DNA from: Actinomycetota bacterium
Lineage (GTDB): Bacteria > Actinomycetota > Acidimicrobiia > Acidimicrobiales > Ilumatobacteraceae
Length of the DNA stretch: 64,000 nucleotides
Assembly: GCA_016870865.1 (NCBI GenBank)
Contig: VGAC01000004.1
Span: 87,108-151,107, forward strand
Direction: 5' to 3'
Positions 54,271-63,575 of this stretch are shown here, piece after piece; the stretch's first letter is position 1; each line of letters opens with the position of its first letter. The position numbers and the translations under genes are program-made. The notes under the pieces are model-generated. The model ran no database searches, had not been told where the DNA came from, and worked only from the letters and a program-made list of their open reading frames with translations.

Positions 54271-55482
54271 TCAAGTCGGGTCGAAGCCGACCGGCAGGGA
54301 TGTCGGCCCGAAGACGCCCGCGGTGGCGATCTTGTAGCGGGGCTCGGCGGTGCGGCGGATGTTGGGCATGCGGCGGGCCAGCAACGGCAGGGCCTCTTGT
54401 AGTTCGGCGCGTGCAAGGGCGGCACCGAGGCAGTAGTGGATGCCCGACCCGAAGGTGAGTTGCGGCTGGCCGCTGTCACGATTCGTCGGGTCGAAATGGT
54501 TCGGGTCGGTGAAGACCGACGCATCGCGATTGGCCGAGGCGAGCGCGGGGAAGACGATCGAGCCGGCTGGGAAAAGGACACCACGGTATTCGATGTCGCA
54601 CGATGCGACGCGGCCCGTTGCGCGCACGGCACCGTTGAGACGCATCGTCTCTTCGACGAAACGCGGCGCCGTCGTTGGGTCGTCGGCAAGAAGGCCCCAC
54701 TTGTCGGGATGGTCGATCAGCATGTCGACGGCGAGACCGAGTTGGTTCCGCGTGGTATCGGTACCGCCAACGATGACCGCCTCGACCATCATCACCAATT
54801 CCTCGGTCGTCAGCCTGTCGCCGGCTTCTTCCATCGCGATCAGGTCGGTGAGCAGGTCGTCGCGTGGTTTGCTGCGACGGTCGGCGATGAGGTTGCGCGT
54901 GTAGAGATCGAGCCCGTCCTGGGCGGCGATGATCGCCGGCATGTCGACCTTGAAGTTGTTGTCGAACACACGCAACACATCGGTCGCCCAACGGCTGAAC
55001 AACTCCCAGTCGGCTTTTGGTGCGCCAAGCAACTCGCAGATGATGGGAATCGGATAGGGCTCGCACACGTCGGCGGCGATGTCGGCGGTGCCGGACGATG
55101 CGACACGGTCGACGAGGCCGTTGACCACCTCGCGCATCGCGGGGCGCAACTTGTCGGCACGCCGCGGCGAGAACGCCGGTGCAACCAGACGACGTAGGCG
55201 TACGTGTGTGTCGCCTTCCGCGGAGAGGATCGACTCGCGGCGTCGCATCTTGAACTCGGGTGTTGCTTCGGCGGACATCTCGACGACGAGGGGCACCGCA
55301 CTGTGCCACCGCTTGTCGCGCAGCACCGCTACCACGTCGTCGTAGCGCAGAACCGTGTAGCCGATCTCGCCGCGAGCCAGCCACGACTGTTCCGCCGCGC
55401 GCAGGGTTGCCACGAGGCGTTCGTTGCGGTCATCGCCGAAACCGACGAAGGGGAGGTCGAGTTCGCCAACGGGTGTCGACAT
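54271..55482 (-). CDS. Cytochrome P450
   Basis: The 403-residue soluble P450 has the I-helix oxygen-binding motif VIVGGTDTTRNQLG, the K-helix EETMR and the heme-binding loop FGSGIHYCLGAALARAE (Cys ligand). It lacks a membrane anchor and is of the bacterial CYP type, needing separate electron donors, which are not seen here. It hydroxylates an unknown substrate. The gene starts four bases from the ald stop and precedes the LLM oxidoreductase, suggesting a short oxidative pathway run. Confidence 0.94.
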   Translation of the reverse strand: MSTPVGELDLPFVGFGDDRNERLVATLRAAEQSWLARGEIGYTVLRYDDVVAVLRDKRWHSAVPLVVEMSAEATPEFKMRRRESILSAEGDTHVRLRRLVAPAFSPRRADKLRPAMREVVNGLVDRVASSGTADIAADVCEPYPIPIICELLGAPKADWELFSRWATDVLRVFDNNFKVDMPAIIAAQDGLDLYTRNLIADRRSKPRDDLLTDLIAMEEAGDRLTTEELVMMVEAVIVGGTDTTRNQLGLAVDMLIDHPDKWGLLADDPTTAPRFVEETMRLNGAVRATGRVASCDIEYRGVLFPAGSIVFPALASANRDASVFTDPNHFDPTNRDSGQPQLTFGSGIHYCLGAALARAELQEALPLLARRMPNIRRTAEPRYKIATAGVFGPTSLPVGFDPT

Positions 55483-55486
55483 GTCG

Positions 55487-56614
55487 CTACTTCACCGCGT
55501 CGCTCGGGGCCACGTAGGGGAGTCCCAATGCCTCGGCGACCGGCCGATTGGTGACGGCGCCGCCCGCGACGTTGAGGCCAAAGGCCAGCGATTCGTCGGT
55601 GCTCACCGCATCGTGCGGGCCCTTTTGTGCGACCGCAATGATGTAGGGGAGTGTCGCGTTGGTGAGTGCGTAGGTGCTCGTGTGGGGCACTGCGCCGGGC
55701 ATGTTGCCGACCGCGTAGTGAACGATGTCGTGGAGCACATAGGTCGGTTTCGAGTGGGTGGTTTCCCTCGTCGTTTCGATGCATCCGCCTTGGTCGACCG
55801 CCACGTCGACGATCACGGCGCCGGGCTTCATCGTCTTGACCATGGCCTCCGAGACGACGACCGGCGCGCGGCCGCCGGCCACCAACACCGCTCCGATCAC
55901 GAGATCGGCCTCGGCAACGGAGCGTTCGATCGCGCCACGGTTCGAGGCAAGCGTCATGATGCGTCCCTTGTGGATCTGGTCGACGTAGCGCAGGCGGTCG
56001 ATGTTCTTGTCGAGGAGAATCACCTCGGCTTCCATACCCGCCGCGATCCATGCCGCGTTCCAGCCGACATTGCCGGCGCCCAGAACCACGACACGCGCGG
56101 GTCGTACGCCCGGGGCGCCACCCATCAAGACGCCACGACCACCGTGTGTGCGCTCGAGGAAGTGGGCACCCATCTGCGGGGCAAGTCGGCCCGCAACCTC
56201 GCTCATCGGCGCGAGCAAAGGCAGTTGACGATCCTTCGTCTGGACGGTTTCGTAGGCGAACGCGGTCGTACCCGATGCAACGAGGGCCTTTGCAACCTCG
56301 GGATAGGCCGCGAGATGAAGGTAGGTGAACAACACCAGGTCGCGGCGCATGAATCCGAACTCCTCGACCTTTGGCTCCTTGACCTTCACGACCATGTCGC
56401 ACGCCCACGCATCGGCTGCCGTCGGAACGATGTCGGCGCCCGCAGCGCGGTAGTCGGCGTCGGTGATCGATGCACCCGCACCCGCGTTTGTCTCGACGTA
56501 GACGTTGATGCCGAGGCGTTCGAGTTCGCGCACACCGTCGGGCGTGAGGGCGATGCGTCCCTCGGATTCCTTGATCTCGCGAGGTACACCGACAGTTGTG
56601 ATCACTCGTGCCAT
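55487..56614 (-). CDS. ald: Alanine dehydrogenase
   Basis: The 375-residue protein has the family sequence [41 protein letters not shown] and the NAD-binding [20 protein letters not shown], with [30 protein letters not shown] near the end. It interconverts L-alanine and pyruvate plus ammonia. TATAAA (56626 to 56621) lies six bases before the ATG on the minus strand, so this is the first gene of the run through P450, LLM and MFS genes. Why an amino acid dehydrogenase heads this run is unclear. Confidence 0.95.
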   Translation of the reverse strand: MARVITTVGVPREIKESEGRIALTPDGVRELERLGINVYVETNAGAGASITDADYRAAGADIVPTAADAWACDMVVKVKEPKVEEFGFMRRDLVLFTYLHLAAYPEVAKALVASGTTAFAYETVQTKDRQLPLLAPMSEVAGRLAPQMGAHFLERTHGGRGVLMGGAPGVRPARVVVLGAGNVGWNAAWIAAGMEAEVILLDKNIDRLRYVDQIHKGRIMTLASNRGAIERSVAEADLVIGAVLVAGGRAPVVVSEAMVKTMKPGAVIVDVAVDQGGCIETTRETTHSKPTYVLHDIVHYAVGNMPGAVPHTSTYALTNATLPYIIAVAQKGPHDAVSTDESLAFGLNVAGGAVTNRPVAEALGLPYVAPSDAVK

Positions 56615-56620
56615 ACCCTA

Positions 56621-56626
56621 TTTATA
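56621..56626 (-). promoter_or_regulatory. -10 box for ald
   Basis: TATAAA is read from 56626 to 56621 and ends six bases before the ald ATG at 56614. It fits a leaderless transcript. The same AT-rich stretch may serve the divergent aldehyde dehydrogenase gene, whose ATG is at 56656. Confidence 0.5.
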
Positions 56627-56655
56627 CACACCGGTCGCTGTGGCAGGATGACAAG

Positions 56656-58083
56656 ATGCAGGCCTTCAGAAACTTCATCAACGGTCGCTTTGTCGATGCA
56701 CACAACGGCGAGACGACCGACGTCATCAATCCGGCCACGGGCAAGACCTATGCGAAGGCCGCCCTCTCGCGTGAGGCCGACGTCGACGCGGCGATGGCAG
56801 CGGCCGAGGCGGGTTTCGAGGTGTGGCGCGACTCGACACCCTCGGAACGCTCCCTTGCGTTGTTCCGCATCGCCGATGCGATCGAGGCCCGTGCCGGCGA
56901 CCTGGTCGCCGCGGAGGTGGAGAACACGGGCAAGCCGATCAGCCTGACCACGAGCGAGGAAATCCCCCCGATGGTCGACCAGATTCGGTTCTTTGCGGGT
57001 GCTGCCCGTCACCTCGAGGGGAAAAGCGCCGGCGAGTACATGCGCAACATGACGTCGATGATCCGCCGCGAACCCGTCGGTGTGTGTGCACAGGTTGCAC
57101 CGTGGAACTATCCGATGATGATGGCGGTGTGGAAATTCGCACCGGCAATCGCGGCCGGCAACAGCATCGTCCTGAAGCCCTCGGACACGACGCCTGCAAC
57201 GACCACGATCCTCGCCGAGGTCGCCGCTGAGTTTTTGCCGACCGGCGTGTTCAACGTCATCTGCGGTGACCGTGACACGGGGCGAGCAATGGTGTCGCAC
57301 CCGACTCCGAGTCTGGTGTCGGTGACGGGCAGCGTTCGCGCAGGCATGGAGGTTGCCCAAGCCGCCGCAGCGAGCCTCAAGCGTGTGCACCTGGAACTCG
57401 GCGGCAAGGCACCCGTCGTGGTCTTCGACGATGCCGACATCGAGGCCGCGGCCGCGGGCATTGCCACCGCGGGTCTGTTCAATGCGGGTCAAGACTGCAC
57501 CGCAGCGACGCGTGTCCTGGCTGCTCCGCGGGTGTACTCCGACTTTGTCGCAGCCCTCACCGAAGCGGTCGCCGCATCCAAAACCGGCCAACCCGACGAC
57601 GACGACATTCTCTTTGGCCCGCTCAACAACGCCAATCAACTCGCGCGCGTCGCGGGTTTCGTCGAGCGTGCGCCATCGCACGCGCGTGTCACCACGGGCG
57701 GCGGCAGGGTGTCGGGGGACGGTTACTTCTACTCTCCGACCGTCGTCGCCGACCTGATGCAGAACGACGAGATGATCCAGAACGAGGTCTTCGGGCCGGT
57801 GCTGACCGTGCAGCAGTTCAGCGACGAGGACGAAGCCGTGCGCTGGGCCAACGGTGTCGAGTACGGCCTTGCGTCGTCGGTGTGGACCAGGGACTTCGGG
57901 CGCGCGATGCGGATGGCAAAGCGGCTCGACTTCGGGTGCGTGTGGATCAACACCCATATTCCGGTGGTTGCCGAAATGCCGCACGGTGGTTTCAAGAAGT
58001 CCGGCTACGGCAAGGACCTCTCGGCCTACTCACTCGAGGACTACACGCGCATCAAGCACGTGATGGCAAACCTCGAGAGTTGA
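56656..58083 (+). CDS. Aldehyde dehydrogenase, gamma-aminobutyraldehyde dehydrogenase-like
   Basis: The 475-residue NAD(P)-dependent enzyme has the conserved cofactor and catalytic segments [41 protein letters not shown] and [23 protein letters not shown], with the catalytic cysteine in [11 protein letters not shown]. The NAGQDCTA signature and the polyamine-type ABC genes downstream suggest oxidation of gamma-aminobutyraldehyde, made from putrescine, to GABA. I chose the ATG at 56656 because GGCAGGA lies upstream. It diverges from ald. Confidence 0.88.
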   Translation: MQAFRNFINGRFVDAHNGETTDVINPATGKTYAKAALSREADVDAAMAAAEAGFEVWRDSTPSERSLALFRIADAIEARAGDLVAAEVENTGKPISLTTSEEIPPMVDQIRFFAGAARHLEGKSAGEYMRNMTSMIRREPVGVCAQVAPWNYPMMMAVWKFAPAIAAGNSIVLKPSDTTPATTTILAEVAAEFLPTGVFNVICGDRDTGRAMVSHPTPSLVSVTGSVRAGMEVAQAAAASLKRVHLELGGKAPVVVFDDADIEAAAAGIATAGLFNAGQDCTAATRVLAAPRVYSDFVAALTEAVAASKTGQPDDDDILFGPLNNANQLARVAGFVERAPSHARVTTGGGRVSGDGYFYSPTVVADLMQNDEMIQNEVFGPVLTVQQFSDEDEAVRWANGVEYGLASSVWTRDFGRAMRMAKRLDFGCVWINTHIPVVAEMPHGGFKKSGYGKDLSAYSLEDYTRIKHVMANLES

Positions 58084-58100
58084 CGACTCGGCCTTCGGTC

Positions 58101-58170
58101 GCCGGGCTGCCGGCCGCGGCGATCTCCGACAAACCCGCCGCGGCACCGAGTTGCGTGGCGGGGAGATGCC
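58101..58170 (+). terminator. Hairpins after the aldehyde dehydrogenase gene
   Basis: GCCGG-GCTG-CCGGC (58101-58114) starts 17 bases after the stop. Next, CCCGCC (58134-58139) pairs with GGCGGG (58157-58162), enclosed by ATCTC/GAGAT (58122-58126 with 58163-58167) and GGC/GCC (58118-58120 with 58168-58170). These are stable stems but lack a T run, so they may be a factor-independent terminator or a folded RNA element. Confidence 0.35.
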
Positions 58171-58203
58171 CGTCGGCCCGCAGACATTCCCCGTAGCCAT
58201 TCG

Positions 58204-58338
58204 ATGATGCGTGCGTCGGTGGTGTCGAGGCACACGGGACGACTCAATGCAATGGACGCCGACGAGTCGTTCATCACGGCTGGTCGTGTGCGTGGTGTTA
58301 CGCTCGCCAAGATGTCCGCTGAGAGGCACACGAGGTGA
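58204..58338 (+). CDS. Possible small protein, overlapping the potA start
   Basis: An open frame of 44 codons starts ATGATG at 58204 and ends in a TGA that overlaps the potA GTG (GTGA). It reads [20 protein letters not shown] and ends [10 protein letters not shown]. No family is recognised. Its overlap with potA could couple translation of the transporter to a short upstream peptide. It has no clear ribosome binding site, and the potA -10 box lies inside it, so it may be chance. Confidence 0.2.
   Translation: MMRASVVSRHTGRLNAMDADESFITAGRVRGVTLAKMSAERHTR
58299..58304 (+). promoter_or_regulatory. -10 box for potA
   Basis: TACGCT would start transcription near 58311, leaving a leader of about 24 bases with GAGAGG in it, before the GTG at 58335. 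It is not certain whether this or an upstream promoter is used. Confidence 0.4.
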
Positions 58339-59516
58339 GCGATGCCGCTTCGCCTGTCGCCGACGGTGCGAATGTCGACGTCATTCGCCTCGACCAGGTC
58401 TGCAAGCGATACGGCTCCTTCGTCGCGGTCGACAATGCCGACTTCTCGATCGGCCGCGGAGAGTTTTTCGCGATGCTCGGTCCCTCGGGCTGTGGGAAGA
58501 CCACCACCCTCAAGATGATCGCCGGGTTCGAACAACCCTCGTCGGGGCGGGTGCTCCTCGAGGGTGTCGATGTCTCGACCGTGCCTCCCCACAAGCGCAA
58601 CGTCAACACGGTGTTCCAGCAATATGCCCTGTTCCCGCACATGACTGTCGCCGACAACATTGCCTTCGGCCCGCGCAGCAAGAGGCTCGACGAAGCCGAG
58701 ATAACAAAGCGTGTCTCCGACATGCTCGACGTGGTGCGCCTGTCGGACTTTGCCAACCGCCGTCCGGCACAGTTGTCGGGCGGCCAGCAACAACGCGTGG
58801 CGCTCGCGCGGGCCCTGGTCAACTACCCGAGTGCGTTGCTGCTCGACGAACCGCTCGCGGCACTCGACCTGAAACTCCGTGAGGCGATGCAGATCGAACT
58901 CAAGCGCATCCAGCGCGAAGTCGAGATCACTTTCGTCTTCGTCACCCACGACCAGGGTGAGGCGCTGACGATGAGCGACCGCATCGCGGTCATGAGCCAA
59001 GGTGTCGTGGAACAGATCGGTTCCGCGACCGACATCTACAAGCGACCGCACTCGTTGTTCGTCGCTGGCTTCATCGGTTCGGCCAACCTGCTGCCCGCGG
59101 TCGTGGCGCAGGGCGACTCAGCCGGTGCGTCGTTCGACTTCTGGGGTGGTGGCCGCATCACGGTGAAGTCCGGCCACGTGAACGCCGACGTCGCCTTGAC
59201 CCCGGGCGAACAGGTCACCGTCATGCTGCGCCCCGAACACCTGCATGTGTCGGCGACCCAACCCGCGGGTGAATCACTTTCCGCAGCGATCACCGACATC
59301 GTGTTCCAGGGCGCCTCGGTACGTGTTGTCGCGCGGCTGGCCAACGACACCGAGGTCACCGCGCTGGTGGCGGGCGACGGCGCCCCGCCTTTCCTGCGGC
59401 CCGATTCGACCGTCTGGCTGTCGTGGGGCCCTGATGCTCCGTTCGTTCTCGATGGTTGGCCGAGTGTCGCGGGGGCAACCACCACCAATGTCGACTCGAT
59501 CGAGGCGTCGCTGTAG
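58335..59516 (+). CDS. potA: Polyamine-type ABC transporter ATP-binding protein
   Basis: The 393-residue ATPase has Walker A ([24 protein letters not shown]), Q-loop ([20 protein letters not shown]), signature [17 protein letters not shown], Walker [25 protein letters not shown] and a C-terminal TOBE-like regulatory region ([10 protein letters not shown]). The PotA/FbpC group matches polyamine or iron/phosphonate importers; the substrate-binding protein and neighbouring aminoaldehyde dehydrogenase favour putrescine or spermidine. Start is GTG 58335. Genes potD, potB and potC follow in the same direction. Confidence 0.9.
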   Translation: MSDAASPVADGANVDVIRLDQVCKRYGSFVAVDNADFSIGRGEFFAMLGPSGCGKTTTLKMIAGFEQPSSGRVLLEGVDVSTVPPHKRNVNTVFQQYALFPHMTVADNIAFGPRSKRLDEAEITKRVSDMLDVVRLSDFANRRPAQLSGGQQQRVALARALVNYPSALLLDEPLAALDLKLREAMQIELKRIQREVEITFVFVTHDQGEALTMSDRIAVMSQGVVEQIGSATDIYKRPHSLFVAGFIGSANLLPAVVAQGDSAGASFDFWGGGRITVKSGHVNADVALTPGEQVTVMLRPEHLHVSATQPAGESLSAAITDIVFQGASVRVVARLANDTEVTALVAGDGAPPFLRPDSTVWLSWGPDAPFVLDGWPSVAGATTTNVDSIEASL

Positions 59517-59569
59517 CGCGCCGACAATTTCCAATAGTCTCTCAACAAGCACTCGGGAGGGGTACAACC

Positions 59570-60706
59570 ATGGCAGGGAAGTTGAATCGTCGGCAGTTCC
59601 TCATTAGGTCCGGCATGGCAGGTGCGGGCGCGCTCTCGCTGCCGGCGCTTCTCGCTGCGTGCGGTGGTGACGAGGGTGGTTCGGGTGGCGGGGGAGGCAA
59701 CTCGCTCTTCTTTGAGAACTGGCCGCTCTACATCGACGAAGAAACAGTGAAGGTCTTCCAGGAGGCGAGTGGTGTATCGCTGAAGTACACCGAGGCCTAC
59801 AACGACAACAACGAGTACTTCGCCAAGGTGCAGCCGTCTCTCTCCAAGGGTGACAAGATCGATCCCGACGTCATCGCCCCGACTTTCTGGATGGCCGCCC
59901 GCTACGTGCAGTTGGGTTGGGCGCAGAAACTGCCCGTCGACAAGATCCCGAACATCGCCAATCTGCGCGACGATCTCAAGGGCCAGCCCTGGGACAAGGA
60001 CCAGGAGTACAACCTGCCGTGGCAGACGGGTGTCGCCGGTATCGCCTACAACATGAAGACCACGGGCCGTGAACTAAAGAGCGTCGAGGATCTCTTCGCC
60101 CCCGAGTTCAAGGGCAAGATCGGCCTGCTCACCGAAATGCGCGACACGATGGGCCTCGTGCTCATGGGTCTCGGCAAAAACATTTCCAAACTCAGCACCT
60201 TCGACGAGGCTGCCGAGGCCTTCGACAAGGTCGAAAAAGCCAAGAACGACGGTCAGATCCGCGCCTTCACCGGCAACGACTATGTCGACGATCTCAGTGC
60301 CGGGAACTTTGCGGCATGCGTCGCGTGGTCGGGCGACGTCCTGCAATTGACGAAGGACAACCCCGACGTCAGATTCGTCATCCCCGAGGAGGGAGGCACC
60401 AACTGGTTCGACACCATGATCTGGGTCAAGGGTTCCGAGAACAGCGATGCGGTGGCGAAATGGATGGACTACGTGTACGACCCGGTGAACGCAGCCAAGA
60501 TCACCGCGTACGTGCAGTACATGTCGCCGGTCAAGGGTGTGCAGGACGAACTCGTGAAGATGGGTGGCGAGGCTGCGCCACTCGCGGAGGATCCGCTGTT
60601 GTTCCCCGACGAGGCGACGGTCGCGCGCCTGCAGAGTTGGGGGGCGCTCAGCGAAGAGGAAGAAGCCAAGTTCGACGAGGCTTTCGCCGCAATCACCGGC
60701 GCTTGA
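59570..60706 (+). CDS. potD: Polyamine-type ABC transporter substrate-binding lipoprotein
   Basis: The 378-residue protein starts with a Tat-like signal (RRQFLIRSGMAGAGALSLPA) with a lipobox LLAACGG (lipid-bearing Cys31). The body resembles PotD/PotF: NSLFFENWPLYIDEETVKVFQEASGVSLKYTEAYNDNNEYFAKV and YVQYMSPVKGVQDEL. It binds the solute outside the membrane and hands it to PotBC. GGGAGGGG is the ribosome binding site. The twin-arginine export of a lipoprotein is common in actinobacteria. Confidence 0.9.
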   Translation: MAGKLNRRQFLIRSGMAGAGALSLPALLAACGGDEGGSGGGGGNSLFFENWPLYIDEETVKVFQEASGVSLKYTEAYNDNNEYFAKVQPSLSKGDKIDPDVIAPTFWMAARYVQLGWAQKLPVDKIPNIANLRDDLKGQPWDKDQEYNLPWQTGVAGIAYNMKTTGRELKSVEDLFAPEFKGKIGLLTEMRDTMGLVLMGLGKNISKLSTFDEAAEAFDKVEKAKNDGQIRAFTGNDYVDDLSAGNFAACVAWSGDVLQLTKDNPDVRFVIPEEGGTNWFDTMIWVKGSENSDAVAKWMDYVYDPVNAAKITAYVQYMSPVKGVQDELVKMGGEAAPLAEDPLLFPDEATVARLQSWGALSEEEEAKFDEAFAAITGA

Positions 60707-60725
60707 TCGGGATCCCGCGGACCGC

Positions 60726-61793
60726 GTGAACGCAACGGCCCGTCTCGCCACGGTCGCATCGCGACCCGAGCGCGTCGGGTTGGGCGTCATGGTCACCTTG
60801 TCGCTCGGGGTGATTGCCCTCGGCGCCGGATGGGTGGCGGGGCCATCTGCAGCCGTCGTCGCAGCCGCGATGTTGGCGACGGTCGTCGGACTCGTCTCCG
60901 TGGCCTTCGTCGGTGGCCTCGAGACACGACGGGCGTTGGCACCCTACGGACTGCTCAAGCCCGGCATTCTGTGGCTCAGCCTGTTCTTTCTGGCGCCGCT
61001 GTGGTCGATGGTCGTCATGTCCCTGTCCAGCAAGGAGAGCAGATTCGACTTCTTCCCGTCGTTCACATGGGAGTGGGACAACTACCGCATCGCACTCACG
61101 GATTTCCGCCCGCAGTTCCTGCGCAGTTTCGGTTACGCGGCCGTCGCCACGTTGCTGACGATCCTCATCGGGTTTCCGCTGGCGTACGTGATCGCATTCC
61201 GTGGTGGTAGGTACCGCAACATCCTCCTCGGTCTCGTCGTCATCCCGTTCTTCACGTCGTATCTCATCAGAACGCTCGCCTGGGGCAACATCCTCGCCGA
61301 CGAGGGTCCGGTCGTGTCGATCATCGACGGCCTCGGCCTCCAGGGGGCGTTCGAGTCGTTGAACATCATGGACAACGGCAAGTTGCTCAACACGCCCGCC
61401 GCCGTGATCGGAGGTCTCACCTACAACTTCCTGCCGTTCATGGTGCTGCCCATCTACGTCAGCCTGGAAAAAATCGACCCGCACCTCATCGACGCGGCAA
61501 TGGACCTCTATTCGTCCGCATCGGCGGCGTTCCGCAGGATCGTCGTACCGCTCGCCCTGCCGGGCATCTTCGCGGGAAGCCTTCTCGTGTTCATCCCGGC
61601 CGCCGGTGACTTCGTGAACGCACAGTTCCTCGGCAACCCGCAGACGACGATGGTCGGCAACTCGATTCAGGACCAGTTCCTGCGGCAGCTGAACTATCCC
61701 GTCGCATCCGCGATGTCCTTCGTCTTGATGTTCATCATCACGATCGCCGTACTGGTCTACACCAAGTTCATGGGGACAGAGGATCTGGCATGA
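60726..61793 (+). CDS. potB: Polyamine-type ABC transporter permease (PotB-like), extended N-terminus
   Basis: The 355-residue permease has the family core (YGLLKPGILWLSLFFLAPLWSMVVMSLS, then the loop DLYSSASAAFRRIVVPLALPGIFAGSLLVFIPAAGDF, which is the EAA motif that meets the ATPase). About 80 extra residues at the N-terminus hold two more hydrophobic segments (LGVMVTLSLGVIALGAGWVAG and AAVVAAAMLATVVGLVSVAFVG) not usual in PotB, which is about 280 residues. The start is the GTG at 60726, which has no clear ribosome binding site; GTGs further down could also serve. Confidence 0.85.
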   Translation: MNATARLATVASRPERVGLGVMVTLSLGVIALGAGWVAGPSAAVVAAAMLATVVGLVSVAFVGGLETRRALAPYGLLKPGILWLSLFFLAPLWSMVVMSLSSKESRFDFFPSFTWEWDNYRIALTDFRPQFLRSFGYAAVATLLTILIGFPLAYVIAFRGGRYRNILLGLVVIPFFTSYLIRTLAWGNILADEGPVVSIIDGLGLQGAFESLNIMDNGKLLNTPAAVIGGLTYNFLPFMVLPIYVSLEKIDPHLIDAAMDLYSSASAAFRRIVVPLALPGIFAGSLLVFIPAAGDFVNAQFLGNPQTTMVGNSIQDQFLRQLNYPVASAMSFVLMFIITIAVLVYTKFMGTEDLA

Positions 61794-61821
61794 GACAGAT
61801 CCCCAATGGGTGGGGCCTCGC

Positions 61822-62637
61822 ATGACGGCGTTCTCGCGGCGGCAGCGCATCGGTCAGCGCTTGATCAATGGTGTGGCGGGCCTCGGCCTCTTCTACATCT
61901 TCCTGCCGATCCTCGTGATCGTGATCTTCTCGTTCAACGCCCCGAAGGGCAAGTACAACATCAAATGGCAGGGCTTCACCCTCGACAACTGGGCAAAGCC
62001 GTTTGCCGAGTCGGAATTGACTGCTGCACTCTGGGTGAGCCTGCGCATCGCCCTCATCTCCACGTTCTGCGCAACCATCCTCGGCTCGTTGATTGCGCTC
62101 GCCCTCAGCCGCTACAAGTTCAAGGGCAGCGGCGGAATCAACCTCTTTCTCGTCTTGCCCCTCACGTCGCCCGAGATCGTTCTCGGTTCGTCACTTGCGA
62201 CGCTGTTCCTGAACAGGGGAGTCGACTTCGGCTACGTCACGGTGATCATCGCCCACGTCATGTTCCAGATCTCGTTCGTGGCCGTGACGGTGCGGGCGCG
62301 CATCCGCGGCTTCGACTGGACACTCGAACAGGCTGCGATGGATCTCGGCGCCACGCCGTCACGAGCGTTCTGGAAGATCACGTTCCCGCTGATCCTGCCG
62401 GGCATCCTCGCCGCCGCGCTGCTCTCGTTCGCGCTTTCGATCGACGACTTCATCATCACGTTCTTCAACGCTGGTTCTCTCGTCACGTTCCCACTGCAGA
62501 TCTTCGGTGCGTCGCGCGTCAAGATTCCACCGCAGATAAACGTCCTTGCAACCATGCTCTTGTTCGCCAGCGTCAGCCTGATGGTGGCCGGAACCGTGAT
62601 CGGCAACCGCCGGCAGCGCAAACTCGCCGGCAACTGA
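61822..62637 (+). CDS. potC: Polyamine-type ABC transporter permease (PotC-like)
   Basis: The 271-residue permease has six membrane helices and the EAA loop LEQAAMDLGATPSRAFWKITFPLILPGILAAALLSFALSIDDFIITFF, very like PotC. Together with PotB it forms the pore of the importer. The start at 61822 is preceded by GGGTGGGG at six bases. It lies 28 bases after potB. It ends 13 bases before the 2-hydroxyacid dehydrogenase. Confidence 0.9.
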   Translation: MTAFSRRQRIGQRLINGVAGLGLFYIFLPILVIVIFSFNAPKGKYNIKWQGFTLDNWAKPFAESELTAALWVSLRIALISTFCATILGSLIALALSRYKFKGSGGINLFLVLPLTSPEIVLGSSLATLFLNRGVDFGYVTVIIAHVMFQISFVAVTVRARIRGFDWTLEQAAMDLGATPSRAFWKITFPLILPGILAAALLSFALSIDDFIITFFNAGSLVTFPLQIFGASRVKIPPQINVLATMLLFASVSLMVAGTVIGNRRQRKLAGN

Positions 62638-62650
62638 ACAAAGAAACCGA

Positions 62651-63568
62651 ATGCCCGAATCATCCGCCATCGCCGTCGGGCCCGTCAGTGCCCCCGACTG
62701 GGTGCGCGAGGCCGTCGTTGCGGGCGGGGGAGAACTCGTCGCAGTCACGCGGGCGCGGGGGCTCGTGTGGGCGTCATCCACAGAGGTGCAGGAACTCGAA
62801 CAAGTCCTCGATGCGAATCCGCACATCGAGTGGGTGCAGCTTCCCTGGGCCGGTGTCGAGCGGTTTGTGCACCTCGTCGAGGAGTCGCGACGATGGACCT
62901 GCGGCAAGGGCGTGTACGCCGAACCGGTGGCCGAGCATGCGTTGGCGTTGTTGCTGGCCGCTGTGCGCAACATCGGCGGCTACGCCCGGCAAAACGAATG
63001 GACCGGCCCGGTCGGTCGCAACCTTCTCGCTGCCAGGGTGACCATCCTCGGTGCGGGTGGGATCACCACTTCTCTCGTGCGCTTGCTCAAACCTTTCGGT
63101 TGTCACATCACCGTCGTGCGCAACATGCCCGAGCATTTCCCGGGCGCCGACACAGTGATGACCAGCGTGAACCTGATCGATGCCCTCGTCGGCGCCGACG
63201 CCGTCGTCGTGGCCCTCGCCCTGACGCCCGACACCGACGGAATCCTCAGCCGCGGCGAGTTCGAACAGATGGAGCGCCATGCGTGGGTGGTCAACGTCGC
63301 CCGCGGCCGCCACATCGTCACAGACGACCTTGTGTGGGCGCTACGCGAAGGGGTCATCGGGGGTGCGGCGCTCGATGTCACGGATCCCGAACCGCTGCCG
63401 GCCGGCCACCCGCTGTGGTCGGCACCAAACTGCATCATCACGCCACACGTCGGCAACACCCCCGAGATGGCGGTGCCGTTGTTGTCGGAGCGCATCAGAG
63501 AAAACGTGCGCCGTTTCGCGGCGGGTACCGAGCTGATTGGTGCGATCCACCCCGAACTCGGCTATTGA
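62651..63568 (+). CDS. D-isomer specific 2-hydroxyacid dehydrogenase family protein
   Basis: The 305-residue protein has the family's C-terminal catalytic groups: an Arg in WVVNVARGRHIVTDDLVWALREG, a Glu in ALDVTDPEPLPAGHPLW and a His in ITPHVGNTPEM. The nucleotide-binding loop is VTILGAGGITTSLVRLLKPFGC, in which the third glycine of GxGxxG is replaced by Thr. It reduces 2-ketoacids or oxidises hydroxyacids with NAD(P). It follows potC in the same direction; a direct role in polyamine metabolism is not clear. Confidence 0.88.
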   Translation: MPESSAIAVGPVSAPDWVREAVVAGGGELVAVTRARGLVWASSTEVQELEQVLDANPHIEWVQLPWAGVERFVHLVEESRRWTCGKGVYAEPVAEHALALLLAAVRNIGGYARQNEWTGPVGRNLLAARVTILGAGGITTSLVRLLKPFGCHITVVRNMPEHFPGADTVMTSVNLIDALVGADAVVVALALTPDTDGILSRGEFEQMERHAWVVNVARGRHIVTDDLVWALREGVIGGAALDVTDPEPLPAGHPLWSAPNCIITPHVGNTPEMAVPLLSERIRENVRRFAAGTELIGAIHPELGY

Positions 63569-63575
63569 TGGTTGG

